Positions 4,764-8,570 of a stretch of 8,570 nucleotides of DNA are shown piece after piece (position 1 is the first letter of the stretch; the number at the start of each line of letters is the position of its first letter). The notes under the pieces were generated by a model that saw only the letters and a list, made by a program, of their open reading frames with translations, was not told the origin of the DNA and searched no databases. A program made the position numbers and the translations under genes. Source of the DNA: Streptosporangiaceae bacterium (GTDB lineage: Bacteria > Actinomycetota > Actinomycetes > Streptosporangiales > Streptosporangiaceae); assembly GCA_030040475.1 (NCBI GenBank), contig JASHTQ010000733.1:1-8570 (forward strand), read 5' to 3'.

Positions 4764-5384
4764 ATGGCGAAGCGACCGGCTGGGTCCGCGAGGACCGCCA
4801 GCCCCCCGGCGGCCGTAACCCCCCGGGGACCCAAACGGCCGCCAAAGCCGGCCCAGAAACCGAACCAGCAGCCGCCGCCAAAGCCAAAGCCGGCGCCGGC
4901 GCCGGCGCCAAAACCGACGCCGGCGCCAAAACCGCAGCCGGCGCCCAAGCCTGCGCCGCTGGCGCTGTGGCTGGCCGCGGCCGCCCAGGCCGTCGAGGCG
5001 GCGGGCCTGTTCGTGGCGGGCGTCTTCGCCGCCACCTCCACCGCGGACGGCCGGTCCTACCAGCTTGGCAGCGGGATCGCGCTGACCCTGATCGCGTTCT
5101 GCACGGCCGTCGGCGTCGCCGCGATCGCGGTCGCGCTCACCAGGGCGAGGCCGTGGAGCCGGACCCCGGCGTTCATGACGCAGTTTTTCGTCGTCATCGG
5201 CGGCGTGCTCACGCTGCAGGGAAACCGGCCAGAATGGGGCGTGCCCGCGCTGGCGCTCGCCGCGATCTGCGCGGCCGGCCTGCTCACCCCGGCCAGCCTG
5301 CGCGCCCTCAACAGGCCCGACACCCCCGACACCCCCGACACCCCCGGCGCCCGCGGCACGCCCGGCACCCCGGCTAGCTCCTAG
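4764..5384 (+). CDS. Integral membrane protein with Pro/Lys/Ala-rich N-terminus
   Basis: A 206-residue protein of unknown function. Residues 1-65 are basic and Pro/Ala-rich, with an 18-bp-repeat-coded PAPKPT, PAPKPQ, PAPKPA run (47-64). Four predicted membrane segments follow: about 66-91, 102-126, 137-152 and 158-177. A short tail RPDT-PDT-PDT-PG-like (184-203) is coded by 9-bp repeats. The start ATG 4764 has GAGGGA at 4748-4753 as ribosome site. In M. tuberculosis a small integral membrane protein gene (Rv3217c) sits in the equivalent place, divergent from the lipid-kinase-like gene, so this is probably its counterpart with an added Pro-rich cytosolic or cell-wall-facing extension. Its stop codon shares the CTAG at 5381-5384 with the stop of sigF on the other strand. 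A role next to a lipid kinase (membrane lipid function) is only inference. Confidence 0.8.
   Translation: MAKRPAGSARTASPPAAVTPRGPKRPPKPAQKPNQQPPPKPKPAPAPAPKPTPAPKPQPAPKPAPLALWLAAAAQAVEAAGLFVAGVFAATSTADGRSYQLGSGIALTLIAFCTAVGVAAIAVALTRARPWSRTPAFMTQFFVVIGGVLTLQGNRPEWGVPALALAAICAAGLLTPASLRALNRPDTPDTPDTPGARGTPGTPASS
4902..4955 (+). repeat. Three 18-bp in-frame repeats (PAPKPx)
   Basis: The units start at 4902, 4920 and 4938 and read CCGGCGCCAAAACCGACG, CCGGCGCCAAAACCGCAG and CCGGCGCCCAAGCCTGCG. Each encodes one PAPKPx hexapeptide. Further GCCGGC units just upstream (from 4890) extend the low-complexity tract. Confidence 0.85.
5316..5369 (+). repeat. 9-bp tandem repeats at the 3' end of the membrane-protein gene
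   Basis: Three perfect copies of CCCGACACC (5316-5324, 5325-5333, 5334-5342) are followed by three diverged ones (CCCGGCGCC, CGCGGCACG, CCCGGCACC). They encode PDT, PDT, PDT, PGA, RGT, PGT. The unit is a multiple of 3, so copy number can change without frameshift. Confidence 0.85.
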
Positions 5385-6220
5385 TCGTCGTTGGTAAGCC
5401 CGTCCCTGAGCTGGGTCAGCGTGCGGGCCAGCAGCCGGGACACGTGCATCTGGGAGATGCCGAGCTCGGCGGCGATCTGGGACTGGGTCATGTTGCCGAA
5501 GAACCGCAGCAGCAGGATCTTCTTCTCCCGCGGCGGCAGCTGCTCGAGCAGCGGCTTCAGCGACTCCCGGTACTCAACCCCCTCCAAAGCGTCGTCGACC
5601 ATGCCGAGCGAGTCGGCGACCGCGGGCGCGTCCTCGTCGCCGGAGTCCGGGGCGTCCAGCGACACCGTGGAGTAGGCGTTGGCCGACTCAAGCCCCTCGA
5701 GCACCTCCTCCTCGCTCATCTGCAGGTGTGCGGCGAGCTCGCTGACCGTGGGCGCGCGCCCCTCGCGCTGGGCCAGGTCGCCGATGGCCTTGGTCAGGGA
5801 CAGCTTGAGTTCCTGCAGCCGGCGCGGCACCCGCACCGCCCAGCCCTTGTCCCTGAAGTGCCGCTTGATCTCGCCCACGATCGTGGGCGTGGCGTAGGTG
5901 GAGAACTCCACCCCGCGCTCGAGGTCGAACCTGTCGATGGACTTGATCAGCCCGATGGTCGCCACCTGGGTCAGGTCGTCGAGCCACTCGCCCCGGTTGC
6001 GGAACCGGCGCGCCAGGTACTCGACAAGCGGCAGGTGCAGCTCGACGAGGTAGCCCCTGATCCGCACCCGTTCCGGGTCGTCGGGCGGCAACACCGCAAG
6101 GCGCTCGAACAGCTCCCTGGCCCGGGCCCTGTCGGGTGAACCCTGGTCGATCCTGATTTCCGCGGTGGCCTGGATGACCTCGATGTCCTCGGTCATCTGG
6201 ACCTCGTATTCGTTGCTCAC
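5381..6220 (-). CDS. sigF: SigB/SigF-family (group 3) RNA polymerase sigma factor
   Basis: A 279-residue alternative sigma factor. Region 2 spans about residues 57-127, with the core-binding DLTQVATIGLIKSIDRFD and the -10 recognition/melting part FSTYATPTIVGEIKRHFRDKGW. Region 3 is about 133-185 (VPRRLQELK, PTVSELA). Region 4 is about 225-275, with LPPREKKILLLRFF and the helix-turn-helix MTQSQIAAELGISQMHVSRL. There is no region 1.1. The subfamily controls stress and developmental regulons and recognizes GTTT-N-GGGTA-like promoters. It directly follows rsbW and starts at GTG 6220-6218, overlapping the rsbW stop by 4 bp (GTGA), so translation is probably coupled; an in-frame ATG at residue 9 is a second possible start. 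Actinobacteria often carry several paralogues, so the exact orthologue is not certain. Confidence 0.93.
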   Translation of the reverse strand: MSNEYEVQMTEDIEVIQATAEIRIDQGSPDRARARELFERLAVLPPDDPERVRIRGYLVELHLPLVEYLARRFRNRGEWLDDLTQVATIGLIKSIDRFDLERGVEFSTYATPTIVGEIKRHFRDKGWAVRVPRRLQELKLSLTKAIGDLAQREGRAPTVSELAAHLQMSEEEVLEGLESANAYSTVSLDAPDSGDEDAPAVADSLGMVDDALEGVEYRESLKPLLEQLPPREKKILLLRFFGNMTQSQIAAELGISQMHVSRLLARTLTQLRDGLTNDD

Positions 6221-6687
6221 CCGGATCCCGGCCCCGAAGGCGTCCCGCGGCGCTTGCGCAGCACGATGGACACCTGGTCATCAGGCCCCAGCCGGGAATC
6301 GACCGTGCCAGCAAGCGCGGACAGAACGGTCCAGGCGAAGGTGTCGCGCGCGGGGATGCGCGGCCGCGCGGCGAGCACCGACACGGTGATCGTCATCTCC
6401 TCCGCGTCCAGATCGAAGTCACATTCCAGGTTGGTGCCGGGTATCGCCTGGGTGAGCAGCATGGCGCAGGCCTCGTCCACCGCGATGCGCAGGTCCTCGA
6501 TCTCGTCGAGGGTGAAATCCAGCCTCGCCGCCAGGCCCGCGGTCGCGGTCCGCAGCACGGACAGGTACGCGCCCTCGGCGGGCATGCACACCTGCACGTG
6601 GTCTCGCGGCACCTCGCGTCCCGCTTGCGCCGTCCCGGGGTCCCTAGGACCAGGCACGGCCTTCGTCGCGGCGGTGTCTTCGGTCAC
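6217..6687 (-). CDS. rsbW: RsbW/UsfX-like anti-sigma factor (GHKL fold)
   Basis: A 156-residue anti-sigma factor expected to bind and silence the sigma factor encoded just downstream. After a 30-residue flexible N-terminus, the GHKL-like fold runs from about 31 to 146. The N-box equivalent is DLRIAVDEACAMLL (65-78): Glu72 is kept, but the Asn normally four residues later, which coordinates Mg in SpoIIAB/RsbW kinases, is Met76. No DxGxG box is visible in the following region. M. tuberculosis UsfX, as I recall it, is also diverged at this box (AVDEVCTRL). The protein may therefore bind the sigma factor without classical kinase activity. The start is GTG 6687-6685 with AGGAG at 6696-6692, only 4 nt away. 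No anti-anti-sigma gene is in the window. The overlap with sigF indicates one operon. Confidence 0.88.
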   Translation of the reverse strand: MTEDTAATKAVPGPRDPGTAQAGREVPRDHVQVCMPAEGAYLSVLRTATAGLAARLDFTLDEIEDLRIAVDEACAMLLTQAIPGTNLECDFDLDAEEMTITVSVLAARPRIPARDTFAWTVLSALAGTVDSRLGPDDQVSIVLRKRRGTPSGPGSG

Positions 6688-6721
6688 ATCTCTCCTCTGG
6701 GCAGGTCTCGGTCGCCACCCA

Positions 6722-6733
6722 CTGCAAGCAACC
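6722..6733 (-). repeat. 12-bp motif shared by the rsbW and sodX leaders (copy 1)
   Basis: On the minus strand this reads GGTTGCTTGCAG, in the leader of rsbW 34 bp before its start. The identical 12-mer is at 7301-7312 on the plus strand, 44 bp before the sodX start: same orientation relative to the gene in both places. The inner TGC-TT-GCA is a small dyad. Confidence 0.4.
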
Positions 6734-6761
6734 TACCGCCCTCCGATATCGACAATAAACG
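6733..6761 (-). promoter_or_regulatory. Candidate SigF-type promoter of rsbW-sigF
   Basis: On the minus strand CGTTTA (6761-6756), 17 bp, then CGGTAG (6738-6733) resembles the SigF/SigB-type pattern GGTTT-N15-18-GGGTA. The match is good at -35 (5 of 6) and partial at -10 (4 of 6). It lies about 46 bp upstream of the rsbW start and downstream of the sodN terminator, as expected for an autoregulated rsbW-sigF operon. Confidence 0.4.
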
Positions 6762-6817
6762 CGGCGCGCGGCTTGCGCACCTTAAGCCCACAGTGAAACC
6801 CCAGCTCAGAGCGCATT

Positions 6818-6861
6818 CAGAAAATCGTGGACCGCCACCCCAGGAGGTGACGATCCACGAT
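6818..6861 (-). terminator. Strong intrinsic terminator of sodN
   Basis: On the minus strand a 16-bp stem (arms 6861-6846 and 6839-6824) closes a 6-nt loop and is followed by TTTTC. Two of the pairs are G-U only in the minus-strand RNA; in the plus-strand RNA they would be C-A mismatches, which supports minus-strand use. It begins 11 bp after the sodN stop and insulates rsbW-sigF from sodN transcription. Confidence 0.85.
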
Positions 6862-6872
6862 AGCGCGGGGTC

Positions 6873-7280
6873 TCAGCCCTGCTTGGTCTCCCAGAAGATC
6901 TTGCTGATCTCCTCGATCTTGCCCAGCAGCTGGTCGGCCACGGCGGGGTCCTCGCTGCCCTTGGTACCAGCGGCGCCCGCGAGCTTGGTGGCCTCGTTGA
7001 ACAGCTGGTCCAGCTGCGGGTACTTCTCGAAGTGCGGCGGCTTGAAGTAGTCGGTCCACAGCACCCAGAGGTGGTGCTTGACCAGGTCGGAGCGCTGCTC
7101 CTTGATGATGATGCAGCGGGTGCGGAACTCGGGATCCGTGTTCGCCTGGTACTTCTCCGCGATGGCCTTGACGGACTCCGCCTCGATCCTGGCCTGCGCC
7201 GGGTCGTAGACTCCGCAGGGCAGGTCGCAGTGGGCGTGAGCCACGGCCTTCGGCTCGAGCAGGCGGGTAAGCAGCCTCAT
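6873..7280 (-). CDS. sodN: Nickel superoxide dismutase precursor
   Basis: A 135-residue precursor of cytoplasmic Ni-SOD, which converts superoxide to peroxide and oxygen as a homohexamer. A 16-residue propeptide ends KAVAHA, and the mature protein begins HCDLPCGVY, the nickel hook: His1, Cys2 and Cys6 (precursor 17, 18, 22) bind Ni, and Tyr9 (25) guards the site. The rest matches the family four-helix bundle: RIEAESVK, KHHLWVLWTDYFKPPHFEKYP and a C-terminal KIFWETKQG. The mature length is 119, against about 117 in Streptomyces. An extra cysteine at precursor position 56 (RTRCIII) is outside the hook. The start is ATG 7280-7278 with AGAGGA a few bases upstream. The processing peptidase sodX is divergent, 76 bp away. 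Ni-dependent expression is usual for the family, but no clear Nur box is seen. Confidence 0.97.
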   Translation of the reverse strand: MRLLTRLLEPKAVAHAHCDLPCGVYDPAQARIEAESVKAIAEKYQANTDPEFRTRCIIIKEQRSDLVKHHLWVLWTDYFKPPHFEKYPQLDQLFNEATKLAGAAGTKGSEDPAVADQLLGKIEEISKIFWETKQG

Positions 7281-7356
7281 CGATTCCTCTTCTGTAGTTC
7301 GGTTGCTTGCAGACCCGACACTACCCCTGCCTCCCATGATGACACCGGAGGGATCC
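7281..7356. promoter_or_regulatory. Shared sodN/sodX promoter region
   Basis: This 76-bp divergent spacer must hold both promoters. Leftward, TAGTGT (7323-7318) fits the TAnnnT -10 pattern and would give a sodN leader of about 30 nt; no -35 is obvious. It also holds the second copy of GGTTGCTTGCAG (7301-7312). The dyad TGC-TT-GCA recalls half-sites of the Nur-type motif, but without the normal spacing. Confidence 0.4.
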
Positions 7357-7677
7357 GTGCAGTTGCGCAAGCCCCGGGCGCCCCTGCTGCGGGTCAAGGT
7401 CGCGGAGGTCTCGATGCTGCCCGCCCTGCGCCCGGGCGACTGGCTCCTCGTCCGCCGCACCCGCCGCATCCGCCCGGGCCAGATCGTGCTCGCCAGCCAC
7501 CCCGGCCGCCCGGACCTGCTGATCGTCAAGCGCGCCGCCCGCCGCCTCGACGCCGGCTGGTGGCTGACCTCGGACAACCCCGACCCCGCCGCGGTCGACA
7601 GCCGCCGCTTCGGCCCCGTCCCCGACGCCCTCATCGAGGGCCGCGTCCTGCTCCGCTACTGGCGCCCCCGCCGCTGA
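7357..7677 (+). CDS. sodX: Nickel-type SOD maturation peptidase (SodX, S26-like)
   Basis: A 106-residue peptidase of the signal-peptidase I (S26) superfamily that is thought to remove the SodN propeptide so that the new N-terminal His can bind nickel. Box B is EVSMLPALRPGDWLLV with nucleophile Ser19; the general base is Lys58 in LIVKRAARR. The box E-like TSDNPDPAAVDSRRFGPVP (71-89) follows. It has no N-terminal membrane anchor, consistent with a cytoplasmic substrate. Start choice: GTG 7357 has the strong site GGAGGG (7347-7352) just upstream. The in-frame ATGs at 7336 and 7339 lack one and would add only non-conserved residues; the frame stays open up to a TTG at 7303. It is divergent from sodN, its presumed substrate gene. 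Confidence 0.92.
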   Translation: MQLRKPRAPLLRVKVAEVSMLPALRPGDWLLVRRTRRIRPGQIVLASHPGRPDLLIVKRAARRLDAGWWLTSDNPDPAAVDSRRFGPVPDALIEGRVLLRYWRPRR

Positions 7678-7731
7678 CCGCCCGCACCCCTACCGGTCCT
7701 TTCATTCAGCCGAACGAGCCGTGGTACCCCG

Positions 7732-7754
7732 CCCGGGCCAGTCCACGGCCCGGG
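7732..7754 (+). terminator. GC-rich hairpin after sodX
   Basis: CCCGGGCC (7732-7739) and GGCCCGGG (7747-7754) form a perfect 8-bp stem with a 7-nt loop, 54 bp after the sodX stop. No T-run follows on the plus strand, so it is at best a U-less terminator or a transcript-stabilizing hairpin between convergent genes. Confidence 0.35.
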
Positions 7755-7765
7755 GCGTGCGCCGG

Positions 7766-7800
7766 AAAAACGAAGTGGCCCCGTCCGCAGACGGGGCCAC
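7766..7800 (-). terminator. Intrinsic terminator of the amino-acid permease
   Basis: On the minus strand, GTGGCCCCGTC and GACGGGGCCAC (arms 7800-7790 and 7785-7775) make a perfect 11-bp stem with a 4-nt loop. It is followed by TTCG and then TTTTT (7770-7766), and starts 14 bp after the permease stop codon. This is a classical intrinsic terminator. Confidence 0.9.
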
Positions 7801-7814
7801 TGTCGTGTCCGGGC

Positions 7815-8570
7815 CTAGTGCAGCCGCGGGTCGGGCGCCTCGCCGGACTGGCGGTTGACCAGCGCGAGCATGTCCTCGCGGGACAGCTTCGTGAACATCG
7901 CCCAGTAGTAGATGATCAGGCTGAACACGGCCACGACCAGCATGTCCCACCAGAACGGGATGCGCCCGGTGTTGAGCGGCGCCGCCGTCGACGATTCGCC
8001 GCTGAACTGGCCCTGCCAGGAGATGATGCCCATGCCGATCAGGTAGACCGGCAGCCACTGCGCGGACTTCCAGTCGATCTTCGGGCGCTCCGGGTCGAAG
8101 AGCATGGCGACGCCGATCAGGACGTAGCCGATCACGATGCACACGCCGAGCTTCCACAGAACGGTGAAGCCCGACCAGTAGATGATCAGGTTGGCCAGGA
8201 TGAACGCGAGCGGGGAGATCACCGAGGCCCACGGCATCCGGTACGGCCGCTCCGCGTCGGGGACCTGGCCGCGGAACGCGCCGAGCGACAGCGGCGCCCC
8301 GGCGTACATCAGCACGCTCGCGCCGGTGACCAGGCTGACCAGGGAATGCCAGCTCGGGAACGGCAGCAGGAAGAACAGCCCGAAGATGAACGCGGTGATC
8401 AGGCTGAACCACGGCACGCCGTTCCTGTCGGTCCACCGGAAGGCCTGCGGGAAGTAGCGGTTGCGGGCCAGGCCGTACCCCACGCGCGAGGTGGAGGTCT
8501 CGTAGATCATCCCGGTGCCGGCGGGCGAGATCACCGCGTCCAGCCGCAGGATGATCGCCAGCCAGCCGAG
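7815..8570 (-). CDS. APC-family amino-acid permease (C-terminal half, runs off right edge)
   Basis: This is the C-terminal 251 residues of a secondary transporter; the N-terminal half lies beyond the window. The first visible residues LGWLAIILRLDAVISPAG continue an open frame to the edge. ISPAGTGMIYETSTSRVGYGLARNRYFPQAF followed by NGVPWFSLI is the usual transition of the amino acid-polyamine-organocation family, where a conserved helix leads to a cytoplasmic loop before the next helix. About five to six hydrophobic segments follow (for example WFSLITAFIFGLFFLLPF, VISPLAFILANLIIYWSGF, LGVCIVIGYVLIGVAMLF, WLPVYLIGMGIISW and MLVVAVFSLIIYYWAMF). It ends with a charged tail, KLSREDMLALVNRQSGEAP. 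The substrate cannot be assigned. It converges with sodX and is closed by its own terminator. Confidence 0.88.
   Translation of the reverse strand, partial: LGWLAIILRLDAVISPAGTGMIYETSTSRVGYGLARNRYFPQAFRWTDRNGVPWFSLITAFIFGLFFLLPFPSWHSLVSLVTGASVLMYAGAPLSLGAFRGQVPDAERPYRMPWASVISPLAFILANLIIYWSGFTVLWKLGVCIVIGYVLIGVAMLFDPERPKIDWKSAQWLPVYLIGMGIISWQGQFSGESSTAAPLNTGRIPFWWDMLVVAVFSLIIYYWAMFTKLSREDMLALVNRQSGEAPDPRLH

Noticed and set aside
6639..6651. GGTCC-CTA-GGACC inverted repeat near the rsbW start, considered as a dre-like DasR site
   Set aside because: The core differs from TGGTCTAGACCA, and the repeat is inside coding sequence with high GC, where such dyads are expected by chance.
1..8570. tRNA, rRNA, CRISPR array, insertion sequence, prophage or riboswitch
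   Set aside because: No cloverleaf-like or rRNA segments, no regularly spaced repeats of CRISPR size, no transposase or integrase frame, and no riboswitch consensus recognized by eye; the three tandem arrays are short and mostly coding.

Overview
The window is a stretch of chromosome from a high-GC Gram-positive bacterium (Actinomycetota). The coding regions are strongly G/C-biased in third positions, GTG starts are common, and the gene set is actinobacterial: a WhiB-family protein, a PdtaS-type histidine kinase, a DasR-like GntR regulator, an overlapping rsbW-sigF pair, and a nickel superoxide dismutase with its maturation peptidase. Nickel SOD argues against Mycobacterium and favours a Streptomyces/Streptosporangiales-type organism, but the genus cannot be fixed from this sequence.

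Layout. (1) 1-1304, minus strand: a DasR-like HutC-subfamily GntR regulator, then 281 bp of intergenic DNA with a strikingly AT-rich core, then the first 87 codons of a DUF3311 membrane protein, a family usually paired with a sodium:solute symporter. (2) 1420-5384: four genes in the same order and relative orientations that I recall for M. tuberculosis Rv3220c (pdtaS), Rv3219 (whiB1), Rv3218 (lipid-kinase-like) and Rv3217c (membrane protein). pdtaS and whiB1 converge, the lipid kinase lies upstream of whiB1 on the same strand, and the lipid kinase and membrane-protein genes diverge. (3) 5381-6687, minus strand: rsbW-sigF, overlapping by 4 bp, tail to tail with the membrane-protein gene. (4) 6818-7677: sodN with a strong terminator, and the divergent sodX. 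(5) 7815-8570, minus strand: the C-terminal half of an APC-family amino-acid permease followed by a clear terminator.

How the parts fit. Most of the window concerns sensing and stress response: an Fe-S WhiB1 regulator (known as NO-sensitive in Mycobacterium), a soluble-type histidine kinase whose known partner PdtaR is an ANTAR RNA-binding protein (not in this window), a stress sigma factor with its anti-sigma factor, and a superoxide-removing enzyme. The most informative non-coding signal is a 14-bp-arm palindrome 158-189 bp upstream of the whiB1 start. Its core reads as a near-consensus CRP-family site, which fits the known CRP control of whiB1 in M. tuberculosis. Other signals are a leaderless-looking promoter with nested palindromes in front of pdtaS, an 11-bp tandem array that forms the end of the lipid-kinase gene, and repeat-coded Pro-rich ends on the neighbouring membrane protein. 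I found no wholly new system. The novelty lies in regulation and repeat-driven protein ends, not in an unknown gene cassette.
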